A stretch of DNA of 10,802 nt from Deltaproteobacteria bacterium (GTDB lineage Bacteria > UBA10199 > SPLOWO2-01-44-7), in assembly GCA_030688705.1 (NCBI GenBank), contig JAUYJH010000171.1, positions 1-10,802 of the forward strand. Reading direction: 5' to 3'. Below are positions 1 through 6,054 of this stretch, piece after piece; within the stretch, counting starts at the first letter, position 1, and each line of letters starts with the position of its first letter. Made by a program: the position numbers and the translations under genes. Below the pieces are notes generated by a model, which had not been told where the DNA came from, searched no databases, and was given only the letters and a program-made list of their open reading frames with translations.

Positions 1-720
1 GCAATCGCCGATATTGACAGGGGAAAAATACTGCACCCCTCCCACATCGGCTTCCCCTTCCTTTACTTCTGTTTTTGCGGAGAAGCGCATCATGAAATAA
101 CCGTCTTTGAAAAATTGTTTGTCGGTGTGGTGAAAAAGCCACCCGATGAGTTGCGTGGCCAGCTGATAACGGGTCATATCGACCCAGTAACCGTTTTCTC
201 TGTCAAGAAATTCCATTCTCCGATCGGCCTCCTGAAATAAAAACAGCGCCACCATCGATTGCAAAGAGGCGTCGCTCCAGCCCGCTTCAGACATCATCCA
301 TAATTTTCTGAAATTGCTTTGGATCGAAACGATCGGCTGCAAAAGAGACGAATAGGCAAATTTTAAAATGCCAGGGTCATGAGAATAATCAGGCATCCGG
401 TCCAAAAGTTTTTGGGATTGGCGGAAGGCATGGTCCACAACCTGTTTCAATTTTTTGGCATCACCCGTGCCAAGCACGGTAATGACTTCATCACAACAGC
501 GGCGATACAATTTTCTCCCCTGCAAAGAGAGGCTCAAAAGGTGCCGCGCCTGCCCCAAAGTATCTGTTGGAGAAATCAAAAAAAAGGGTGTCCCCAAAAG
601 ATTGGGAGGGAGATAAATATCGGTTTCTCCGGAGGCGCTCCTCACCGCATCCGGCAAGACATAGGGAACCGTTGGAATGGAAAGCAATTGCAATGGAACC
701 TGATATAAAAAGATATTCAT
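1..720 (-). CDS. Unrecognised protein, N-terminal 240 codons (C-terminus beyond window)
   Basis: An uninterrupted minus-strand frame starts at ATG 718-720 and is still open at position 1, so the C-terminus lies outside the window. I do not recognise a family. The protein begins MNIFLYQVPLQLL. It has a hydrophobic, proline-rich first 50 residues with no clear signal peptide or long membrane helix. A mainly helical middle part follows (about residues 60-200), with many aromatic and basic residues such as KLYRRCCDEV and FRKLWMM. A GAGG motif sits 5 nt upstream of the ATG and an AAGGA lies slightly further up, which supports this start. An alternative ATG at 731-733 is in another frame. The gene follows the terminator of the 861-1211 gene, so it probably has its own promoter. 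Codon use resembles the neighbours. That the frame is coding is fairly sure; its function is unknown. Confidence 0.72.
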   Translation of the reverse strand, partial: MNIFLYQVPLQLLSIPTVPYVLPDAVRSASGETDIYLPPNLLGTPFFLISPTDTLGQARHLLSLSLQGRKLYRRCCDEVITVLGTGDAKKLKQVVDHAFRQSQKLLDRMPDYSHDPGILKFAYSSLLQPIVSIQSNFRKLWMMSEAGWSDASLQSMVALFLFQEADRRMEFLDRENGYWVDMTRYQLATQLIGWLFHHTDKQFFKDGYFMMRFSAKTEVKEGEADVGGVQYFSPVNIGDC

Positions 721-776
721 GCAAGCCTCGCATCCTTGTCGACAGAAGCTCAAAAAAGTTGCCTGAAGAAAAGGAT

Positions 777-818
777 AAAAAAAGAAAGGGGAGCTTAGTC
801 TTTCGACGGCTCCCCTTT
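777..818 (-). terminator. Rho-independent terminator for the 861-1211 gene
   Basis: A perfect 10-bp stem pairs AAAGGGGAGC (785-794) with GCTCCCCTTT (809-818) around a 14-nt loop. Read on the minus strand, the stem is followed by C and then seven T residues (783-777). This is the standard intrinsic terminator layout. It sits 43 nt past the stop codon of the minus-strand gene at 861-1211 and separates that gene from the next one at 720. Read on the plus strand there is no T tract, so it should work in one direction only. Confidence 0.88.
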
Positions 819-860
819 AGGAAGGAGGGTTAGGGATACGAGACGATTTAAATTCAAAAC

Positions 861-1211
861 TTAGGCATTAAAGCGGTTTAGCGTTCTTAATTTTTGTTCC
901 ATCAAGTCGTTTTCAAATTCCCGCAGGGCCGACTGGTCGTATTGAACCAGCGAATCCCTCGCTTCAAAATATTTTGAACGGCAGTCATCCATGTATTCCA
1001 AAAGCTGTTCCTGACGCTCATGATCAAAAGTGTCATCATATTCCATGCGGGCATATTCATGATTGATGGAATGGGTCGCCATGCTCAATTGAAGTTGCAG
1101 CACCGGGTTTTCGCCTTCTCCACTGGCCCCGGCATTTTCAACGGCCGCGCCGGCCAAAGGCTCAATCATCAAAAAACTCTCTTCGATCTGTTTTTTATGT
1201 CTCTCTTTCAT
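861..1211 (-). CDS. Small acidic helical protein of unknown function under a sigma-54-type promoter
   Basis: This is a 116-residue protein starting MKERHKKQIEESF. I do not recognise it. It has a basic N-terminus (KERHKK), a short Ala/Gly/Glu-rich linker (residues 20-36), then an acidic, strongly helical C-terminal half (about 40-116) rich in Glu, Asp, Gln, Tyr and Arg. There is no signal peptide or membrane segment. The start at 1209-1211 is preferred over an upstream in-frame ATG at 1298, because AGGAGG lies 9 nt before the 1211 ATG and because the longer reading would place a good -24/-12 promoter inside the coding sequence. A strong terminator follows the stop, so the gene appears monocistronic. 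Its regulation suggests an inducible role depending on a sigma-54 activator, but the actual function cannot be read from the sequence. Confidence 0.8.
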   Translation of the reverse strand: MKERHKKQIEESFLMIEPLAGAAVENAGASGEGENPVLQLQLSMATHSINHEYARMEYDDTFDHERQEQLLEYMDDCRSKYFEARDSLVQYDQSALREFENDLMEQKLRTLNRFNA

Positions 1212-1254
1212 ACGTTGATCCCTCCTAAAATCGCCTTCCTTCACCCCCTTCAAG

Positions 1255-1271
1255 TGCAAAACCATTGCCAA
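1255..1271 (-). promoter_or_regulatory. Sigma-54 (-24/-12) promoter candidate
   Basis: On the minus strand the sequence is TTGGCAATGGTTTTGCA. It matches the sigma-54 pattern TGGCAC-N5-TTGCW well: the GG and GC dinucleotides are exactly 12 nt apart and the -12 TTGCA is perfect. The only departure in the TGGCAC part is its last base, which is A instead of C. Transcription would start near 1245, giving a leader of about 33 nt that contains the AGGAGG ribosome binding site of the 861-1211 gene. The position and spacing fit that gene well. Confidence 0.7.
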
Positions 1272-1284
1272 TGTGCCAAAATTG

Positions 1285-1303
1285 GAACAGTGCGACATTG
1301 TTC
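1285..1303. promoter_or_regulatory. Inverted repeat upstream of the sigma-54 promoter, possible activator site
   Basis: GAACAGTG-CGA-CATTGTTC is an inverted repeat with 8-nt arms and one mismatch. It is centred near 1294, about 50 nt upstream of the predicted sigma-54 start point. Sigma-54 promoters need an enhancer-binding protein that usually binds palindromes upstream, so an activator site is a reasonable reading. It is closer than most such sites, and only one clear copy is visible. Confidence 0.4.
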
Positions 1304-1388
1304 ACTTTTTGGGACACTTTTATCCGAAGGTCGTAGAATTACGTGGGTTTTAGGCCCCAAATTGGGGGTTTAAGTCTCCATCCAAGCC

Positions 1389-1417
1389 TGTCACCAGGTG
1401 CCTGGCACTATATGACA
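1389..1417. repeat. 29-bp imperfect inverted repeat overlapping the proS stop
   Basis: The segment runs TGTCA-n5-TGCC-T-GGCA-n5-TGACA, with outer arms at 1389-1393 and 1413-1417 and inner arms at 1399-1402 and 1404-1407. Its CCAGGTGCCTGGCAC core looks like a short dispersed palindromic unit rather than gene-specific sequence. It contains the proS stop codon and encodes the last residues of ProRS. No T tract follows on the minus strand, so it is not a classical terminator. Confidence 0.5.
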
Positions 1418-3112
1418 ATTTTTAGAGAGGTGCTGGACGATATCGGAAAGAGCGATTTTTTGAATTTCGCCGCTTTGCCTTGTTTTTAGCTCCACAACTT
1501 TATCTTTTAGTCCCCTCGATCCAATCACAACGTAAAAGGGAATGCCGATCAGATCGGCATCGGCGAATTTAACCCCGGCCCGTTCATCACGGTCGTCATA
1601 GAGAACCTCAACCCCCGCTTGAGTCAGATCGGTATAAATTTTTTCAGCCGCATCCATCACCTCTTGGTCCCGATTCAAGGCAATCACTTCAACTTGAAAC
1701 GGGGCAATGGGGGCCGGCCAGACAATCCCCTTTTCATCATGATTTTGTTCGATGGCGGCGGCGGCGGTGCGGCCGATGCCGATGCCGTAACAACCCATCA
1801 CCATCGTCTTTTCTTTTCCATTTTGATCGAGATACTTGGCCTGCATCGCCTCGCTGTATTTTGTTCCGAGATAAAACACCTGCCCGACTTCTATGCCGCG
1901 ATGCTCGTGCAGCTTGCCCTTATCGCAACGCGGACAGCCGTCCCCTTCCACCGCCGCGCGAATGTCACCCTCTTTTTCAATCTTGAAATCGCCCAAATTC
2001 ACATCAATCAAATGCGCATCTTTTTCATTAGCCCCAACGCAAAAATTTTCCATCATCGATAATTCCTGATCGACATAGACCGGAATGTTCAGACCGACCG
2101 GCCCTGAATAACCGGAGGGGGCCCCCGTTACCGTGTTGACCGTTTTTTCTTCGGCCAGATGACACCACTCCAGACCGGCCAAAATTTTAAGTTTATCCTC
2201 TTTAATGTTATGATCGCCCCGCACCAGGCCGGCAATTGCCCCCTTATCCGTTTCAAAAATGAGCGTTTTGACAATCTGCTCAACTTTTATTTTCAAAAAC
2301 GGAGCCACATCCTCCACCCCCTTCTTTCCGGGAGTAATCACTTTTTTGTATTTGCTTTTGGTCCTTGGTCCCTGGTCCTTGGTCCCTGGTCCTTTTCTTA
2401 TTTCCGCCTTCTCCACATTCGCCGCGTATTTGCAGTGGTCACACGCCAAAATCGCATCTTCCCCGGAATCGGCCAAAACCTGAAACTCGTGCGAAAGACT
2501 CCCGCCGATGGTCCCCGTCCCCGCTTCCACCGCGCGGAATTTCAGACCGCACCGGGTGAAAATTTTCTCATAGGCCTCATGCATCTTTTGATAGGTCTCT
2601 TTGGCCGCTCCCTCATCCACATCAAAACTGTAACCGTCTTTCATGATGAATTCGCGCCCGCGCATCAGGCCAAACCGCGGACGGATCTCGTCGCGGAATT
2701 TGGTTTGTATCTGAAATAAATTTTTTGGAAGGTCGCGCCACGACTTGACCGCATTACGGACCAGATCGGTGATCGCTTCTTCATGCGTGGGCCCGATGCA
2801 AAAATCGCGCTCATGCCGGTCTTTAAACCGAAGAAGCTCTTTGCCGTAATAATCCCAGCGGCCGGTTTCTTTCCAAAGTTCGGCGGGCATCACAATCGGC
2901 AAAAGAAGCTCATCGGCCCCGGCTTTGGCCATTTCATCGCGCACAATCGCTTCCACTTTGCGCAAAACCCTCAAGGCCAGAGGAAGATAGGAGTAAACCC
3001 CCGCCGCCAGTTTGCGGATGTAGCCGGCGCGCATCATCAGCTTCTGGCTGGCGACCTCGGCATCGGAAGGGGCCTCGCGAAGCGTCGGAATGAACATCTG
3101 AGAGTAGCGCAT
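1391..3112 (-). CDS. proS: Prolyl-tRNA synthetase, bacterial type with INS editing domain
   Basis: This cytoplasmic class II enzyme charges tRNA-Pro with proline. The 573 residues match the length and order of bacterial ProRS. The start MRYSQMFIPTLREAPSDAEV is the family N-terminus. GPTHEE (107-112), the motif 2 region around TKFRDEIRPRFG (137-148) and the motif 3 sequence GIGIGRT (443-449) are present, followed by the anticodon-binding domain (about 470-565). The INS cis-editing domain spans about 256-390 and is bracketed by two CxxC pairs (C224/C227 and C393/C396) that could bind zinc. Two oddities come from repeats: residues 240-251 are encoded by five 7-bp repeat units, and the final residues CHIVPGTW come from a palindromic repeat beyond the normal end. 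The Shine-Dalgarno sequence is weak. The start lies only 22 bp from the divergent cyclase frame. Confidence 0.97.
   Translation of the reverse strand: MRYSQMFIPTLREAPSDAEVASQKLMMRAGYIRKLAAGVYSYLPLALRVLRKVEAIVRDEMAKAGADELLLPIVMPAELWKETGRWDYYGKELLRFKDRHERDFCIGPTHEEAITDLVRNAVKSWRDLPKNLFQIQTKFRDEIRPRFGLMRGREFIMKDGYSFDVDEGAAKETYQKMHEAYEKIFTRCGLKFRAVEAGTGTIGGSLSHEFQVLADSGEDAILACDHCKYAANVEKAEIRKGPGTKDQGPRTKSKYKKVITPGKKGVEDVAPFLKIKVEQIVKTLIFETDKGAIAGLVRGDHNIKEDKLKILAGLEWCHLAEEKTVNTVTGAPSGYSGPVGLNIPVYVDQELSMMENFCVGANEKDAHLIDVNLGDFKIEKEGDIRAAVEGDGCPRCDKGKLHEHRGIEVGQVFYLGTKYSEAMQAKYLDQNGKEKTMVMGCYGIGIGRTAAAAIEQNHDEKGIVWPAPIAPFQVEVIALNRDQEVMDAAEKIYTDLTQAGVEVLYDDRDERAGVKFADADLIGIPFYVVIGSRGLKDKVVELKTRQSGEIQKIALSDIVQHLSKNCHIVPGTW
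2360..2394. repeat. Five tandem 7-bp units (GGTCCTT/GGTCCCT) inside proS
   Basis: Alternating units GGTCCTT and GGTCCCT fill 35 nt without a break (2360-2394). On the coding strand they specify about KGPGTKDQGPRT, residues 240-251 of ProRS. This falls in the linker between the CxxC-containing catalytic segment and the INS domain. The reading frame is kept. The two 7-mers differ at one position, so the array also reads as 2.5 copies of a 14-bp unit. Confidence 0.85.
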
Positions 3113-3134
3113 AGGGGCGTTTCTCTGACATAAA

Positions 3135-4061
3135 TTGACGAAACATTCAACGTCTGATATTTCTTATATCGTGAATCCAACCAATCAGTTCATGATCAAA
3201 ACCGCTTTTCAGCTGGCTTCCAAAATCAAGGCAAAGGCCGTCATGATTTACATCGATCCGATGGAGGATCTTCTTTTTGAGGGGCGTATTCCCAAAAACA
3301 GGAGTCTCTATCTTTTGAGCCGCAAAAAGAAACTCGAAACCGGCGGCGATCCTCTGCGCGACATGTCCCAGCGCTGCAAGGGGCTTATCTCGCTTCCCAA
3401 AATTCCGATGAGCCGCATGAGCATCATCAAGCTGGCCATGACCACCGCGTTATCGCTCGATTATCTGGAGCCGGGGGATAAAATCGTTTTTCTGGTCGGT
3501 GCCGCCGATCTGGGGCTCTTAGATCATCTCCAGATTCTGGATACCGCCAAAGAATCGGAAATCGTCATGGGCAAAGGCTTGACCGGCATTGCAGAGAGCG
3601 TACAGCCCGAGGTTTTTCAGGCGGTGCTCCACTTGAGCCTTGAGCTGGCCGAAAAGGGGCGCGAGGGAAAACCGGTCGGCACCATTTTTGTGGTGGGCGA
3701 CACGGAAAAGGTGCTCCCCTTAACCAAACAGATGATCATCAACCCATTCAAAGGTTATGAGGAAGAGGAACGGAATATTCTCTCCCCCTCCCTGAAAGAG
3801 ACCATCCGGGAATTTGCCGCCATGGATGGGGCCTTTGTGGTCGGCGGGGACGGCGTGGTGGTCACCGCGGGTTGTTATTTGAGCGCCTCACTCGAAGAGG
3901 CAAACTTGCAGCGGGGTCTGGGGTCCAGACATCTCGCGGCCGCCGGCATTACCAGCTTGACCAACGCGGTTGCTTTTGTTATCAGCGAATCCTCCGGGGA
4001 TGTCCGGATCTTCAAAAACGGCAAAGTATTGACGCAGATTGAAAAAATAACGAGAAAGTAA
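3135..4061 (+). CDS. Diadenylate cyclase (c-di-AMP synthase), CdaZ/DacZ-like
   Basis: The predicted enzyme joins two ATP into c-di-AMP. The C-terminal DAC domain (about 210-305) carries DGA at 231-233, the GLGSRH segment at 261-266 and the strand-loop FVISESSGDV (281-290), in the order expected for PF02457. The N-terminal half (about 20-200) is an alpha/beta region with no membrane helix, as in the archaeal-type CdaZ/DacZ architecture with a pyruvate-kinase-C-like domain, and unlike membrane-bound CdaA or DNA-binding DisA. The canonical RHR is RHL here (265-267). The start is uncertain: TTG 3135 gives 308 residues, but TTGACG at 3135-3140 also looks like a -35 box, and GTG 3171 or ATG 3192 are alternatives. 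None has a clear Shine-Dalgarno sequence. It probably forms an operon with the ORF 6 nt downstream. Confidence 0.87.
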   Translation: MTKHSTSDISYIVNPTNQFMIKTAFQLASKIKAKAVMIYIDPMEDLLFEGRIPKNRSLYLLSRKKKLETGGDPLRDMSQRCKGLISLPKIPMSRMSIIKLAMTTALSLDYLEPGDKIVFLVGAADLGLLDHLQILDTAKESEIVMGKGLTGIAESVQPEVFQAVLHLSLELAEKGREGKPVGTIFVVGDTEKVLPLTKQMIINPFKGYEEEERNILSPSLKETIREFAAMDGAFVVGGDGVVVTAGCYLSASLEEANLQRGLGSRHLAAAGITSLTNAVAFVISESSGDVRIFKNGKVLTQIEKITRK

Positions 4062-4067
4062 TCACAA

Positions 4068-4289
4068 ATGAAAACCAGAGAAACCGAGAGTCTCAAGCTG
4101 GACACCCGAACGAGAGAAAGAATGTTGCGCAACGGCTCTCTCTCCAAAGAAGAATTCCAAAAACACCTGAAATCCCTTCCGGATGAGGCGAACAACGCCG
4201 AGGAAGTCGCGGTTTTTGAGGAAAAGCCCGAAGCCAAAAACAACCCCGGAACCAAACACGGAGAAGAGCCCACTTTCTCCGCCCTGTAA
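4068..4289 (+). CDS. Small hydrophilic protein downstream of the diadenylate cyclase
   Basis: A 73-residue ORF starts at ATG 4068, 6 nt after the cyclase stop codon, so the two are likely co-transcribed. The central part, LDTRTRERMLRNGSLSKEEF followed by QKHLKSLPDEANNAEE, looks like a compact helical domain. From memory it resembles short conserved proteins annotated as hypothetical in deltaproteobacteria, with a pattern of the type RxxERxLRxGxLSxEExxKxLKSLPD. The C-terminal 25 residues are charged, Pro-rich and probably disordered. A weak purine-rich GAGAAAG precedes the start. The stop codon is 2 nt from the end of the converging metallophosphoesterase gene. The function is unknown; a role linked to c-di-AMP is only suggested by position. 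Confidence 0.66.
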   Translation: MKTRETESLKLDTRTRERMLRNGSLSKEEFQKHLKSLPDEANNAEEVAVFEEKPEAKNNPGTKHGEEPTFSAL

Positions 4290-4291
4290 TT

Positions 4292-5371
4292 TCACATTAT
4301 ATCCGCCACTTCACGGTAGGTCCCCTTCCAGGCTTTCAGTGTCGCGCGAAAATCACCGTCCGGTTTTGAAACAATTTCCGCGAACGTAAAGCGAAGCTGC
4401 TTCCCCAGGCTTTCTATATCCAGGCCGATCAACTCGTTCCAACTGCCGGTGTTGATGTACTCTTTGTCCGGGGCAAACTGCAGATAAACCGCGTGATGGG
4501 TATGCCCGAAACTGACAAAGCGGATGCCCGGCTTGCCGAACAGAATTTTTTTGGCCGCCTTGTTAAGGCTCAAGGGAAAGGAAAACTCCCTCAAAATTTT
4601 CCAGGTGTCTTTGATGGAAAAACTCTTCTTGGGGTCTCTAGAGAAATTCAGCTTCAAAAAATAGGCGATCAGGCGAAAAACGGTTTTAAGCGCGAACAAG
4701 GTGTCGTGCATCAGGGCCCACTCCAGATACATCTTGAAGGGATAGACTTTGCCGACATACGGGCGTTCTTTTTTGAGCGGATTGATGAAATGAATCACAA
4801 AAAAATTGCCCCACGGCAGTTTCAAAATCGGCTCCGGCTCGCCGCGGGTCAAAAAAAGATTGTCCAGATCAACGCGGTTGTCGGCCAAAAAGCGATTGCC
4901 GTGCTCGATGTGCAGTCCATCAGCCTGATAACAATCGAGAAAAAATCTTAATGAAGGGTGAATCCGGTTTTTAAGCATCTGCTGTACTTTGGGCCAGGCC
5001 ACGCCGATATCGTGATTGCCCACCAGATAGACGATGGAGTGATTCGGCTCTTGGGCAAAAGCGGCCAAGGCGTCAAAAAACTTGGGATGCCCCGCGATGA
5101 TGGCCCCGGTTCTTTCCACAGCCACCCGTTCGGTAAGGCGGTCCGCGTCGGGGTCCTCGGGATAAACCGCCAAGTGATTCAAAATATCGCCGTTTAAAAT
5201 GAGCTCGACATGGGCCTTGGCGTAAGGACCCCGTGAATAATAAGCCAAAAATTCGGCAAAAGGGGCATCGTAGTGAAACTCTTCCAGAATGTTGCGGCTT
5301 CCGTCGGGATTAAAAGGGCCGCCCCCCAGGTGCAGATCGCTCACGATGATTTTATAAAGAGTCTTAGACAT
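4292..5371 (-). CDS. Calcineurin-like metallophosphoesterase (LpxH-like fold)
   Basis: This 359-residue protein has the full binuclear metal site of the metallophosphoesterase superfamily in order: SDLHLG (D12, H14), NGD (D62), GNHD (118-121), the HIEHGNR segment (H157) and GHTH (289-292). The N-terminal strand YKIIVSDLHLGG and the spacing of the blocks resemble LpxH and related phosphoesterases, but the protein is longer than LpxH (about 240). The extra length lies between 165 and 280, which contains aromatic, hydrophobic and basic stretches (about 205-245) that could associate with membrane. The substrate cannot be named from sequence. The start overlaps the stop of the upstream CDP-alcohol phosphatidyltransferase gene by 8 nt, which suggests translational coupling and a possible role in lipid or envelope metabolism. 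It converges on the 4068-4289 ORF with a 2-nt gap. Confidence 0.9.
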   Translation of the reverse strand: MSKTLYKIIVSDLHLGGGPFNPDGSRNILEEFHYDAPFAEFLAYYSRGPYAKAHVELILNGDILNHLAVYPEDPDADRLTERVAVERTGAIIAGHPKFFDALAAFAQEPNHSIVYLVGNHDIGVAWPKVQQMLKNRIHPSLRFFLDCYQADGLHIEHGNRFLADNRVDLDNLFLTRGEPEPILKLPWGNFFVIHFINPLKKERPYVGKVYPFKMYLEWALMHDTLFALKTVFRLIAYFLKLNFSRDPKKSFSIKDTWKILREFSFPLSLNKAAKKILFGKPGIRFVSFGHTHHAVYLQFAPDKEYINTGSWNELIGLDIESLGKQLRFTFAEIVSKPDGDFRATLKAWKGTYREVADIM

Positions 5372-5927
5372 AGCGCGTGTTACGCCTCAAAATGCGCAAG
5401 CCCGCCGCGGCATATTCAAAACCGCTGACCACGATGAGGGCGGCCGAACTCCAGAGAAAGGCATGAAACCAAAATTGAAACCCTTCCCCCAAAAAAAAGG
5501 CGTCGGGCCTTAAAAAGGCCAGAAAACCGAAAATGACCATGATGATGTTGGAGAGGGTTCCAAACTTGCTGGACCAGACCGGTTTCAGCGACACCCTGAT
5601 TTTTTTGAATTTGAGCCAGCCCAATCCGCCCAGAATCAGCATGTCGCGGGTAACGGTCATCAGAAAAAACCAGAGGGGAATTATTTTTAGAATCAAAAGG
5701 CAGGTGACGGTTGTCAACATGAGCGCTTTATCGGCTATCGGATCGAGCATGGCCCCCACCCGGGTCTGGGTTTTCAAGAGTCTCGCGATGGTGCCGTCAA
5801 CCAGGTCGGTAAAACCGGCGATGGAAAAAAGGACAAAGGCGCAAAAATAATTTCCTTTGAGAAAGCAGAAAAGAAAAAAGGGAACCAAAACCAGTCTTAG
5901 GATCGTCAAAAAGTCGGCTAGGCTCAT
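5364..5927 (-). CDS. CDP-alcohol phosphatidyltransferase (PgsA-like)
   Basis: An integral membrane enzyme of 187 residues. The family signature DGxxARx8GxxxDxxxD is complete: D44-G45, A48-R49, G58, D62 and D66, with D41 as the additional metal-binding Asp. Hydrophobic stretches at about 6-24, 28-42, 68-98, 125-140 and 150-175 fit the usual six-helix topology. The reaction is transfer of a phosphatidyl group from CDP-diacylglycerol to an alcohol. The likeliest acceptor is glycerol-3-phosphate (phosphatidylglycerophosphate synthase) or phosphatidylglycerol (cardiolipin synthase type), which cannot be separated here. The ATG at 5925-5927 has no clear Shine-Dalgarno sequence. A TTGACA box 35 nt upstream would put the transcript start a few nt before the ATG. 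The gene is followed by, and overlaps, the metallophosphoesterase gene. Confidence 0.9.
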   Translation of the reverse strand: MSLADFLTILRLVLVPFFLFCFLKGNYFCAFVLFSIAGFTDLVDGTIARLLKTQTRVGAMLDPIADKALMLTTVTCLLILKIIPLWFFLMTVTRDMLILGGLGWLKFKKIRVSLKPVWSSKFGTLSNIIMVIFGFLAFLRPDAFFLGEGFQFWFHAFLWSSAALIVVSGFEYAAAGLRILRRNTRYV

Positions 5928-5939
5928 TCTAAGGCGGGA

Positions 5940-5967
5940 ACACTAATGATTTTTGGAAGATTGTCAA
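5940..5967 (-). promoter_or_regulatory. Possible sigma-70-type promoter for the phosphatidyltransferase operon
   Basis: On the minus strand a perfect TTGACA (5962-5967) is followed after 16 nt by TAGTGT (5940-5945), which matches TATAAT at T1, A2 and T6. Transcription would begin near 5933, only about 5 nt before the ATG at 5927. This agrees with the absence of a Shine-Dalgarno sequence. The -10 is weak, so the call is tentative. Confidence 0.42.
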
Positions 5968-5968
5968 G

Positions 5969-5996
5969 ACGAACGGACAAACGAACGGACAAACGG
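5969..5996. repeat. 12-bp tandem repeat in the divergent intergenic region
   Basis: ACGAACGGACAA occurs twice head to tail (5969-5980 and 5981-5992), followed by a partial third copy (ACGG). It lies in the 127-bp region between the phosphatidyltransferase and kinase genes, directly upstream of the TTGACA box of the minus-strand unit. It could be a regulator site or a decayed dispersed repeat. Confidence 0.6.
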
Positions 5997-6054
5997 GGCA
6001 ACATCGCATTTTCCCGTTTAACTTTGGGATTCCCCGCACCCTTTCCTTCATGTT

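Noticed and set aside
379..733. Plus-strand frame 379-708 and minus-strand frame 491-733 as genes
   Set aside because: Both lie opposite or out of frame to the long open minus-strand frame 1-720, which has a ribosome binding site and spans the whole region.
748..764. Second sigma-54-like promoter (AGGCAACTTTTTTGAGC, minus) before the gene at 720
   Set aside because: The spacing is right, but the highly conserved -12 GC is GA and the -24 part also deviates.
1212..1298. Longer start (ATG 1298) for the 861-1211 gene
   Set aside because: The extension would cover the sigma-54 promoter, and AGGAGG sits correctly in front of the 1211 ATG.
1355..1367. CCCCAAATTGGGG hairpin as a terminator of proS
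   Set aside because: The stem is short (5-6 bp) and no T tract follows in the proS direction.
2159..2719. Plus-strand frames inside proS (for example 2159-2719 and 1619-2062)
   Set aside because: They are antisense to a clear proS reading frame and show no family resemblance.
3875..4295. Minus-strand frames 3875-4273 and 4062-4295
   Set aside because: They overlap the cyclase and the 4068-4289 ORF; low-complexity Ser/Phe-rich translations are typical of antisense shadows.
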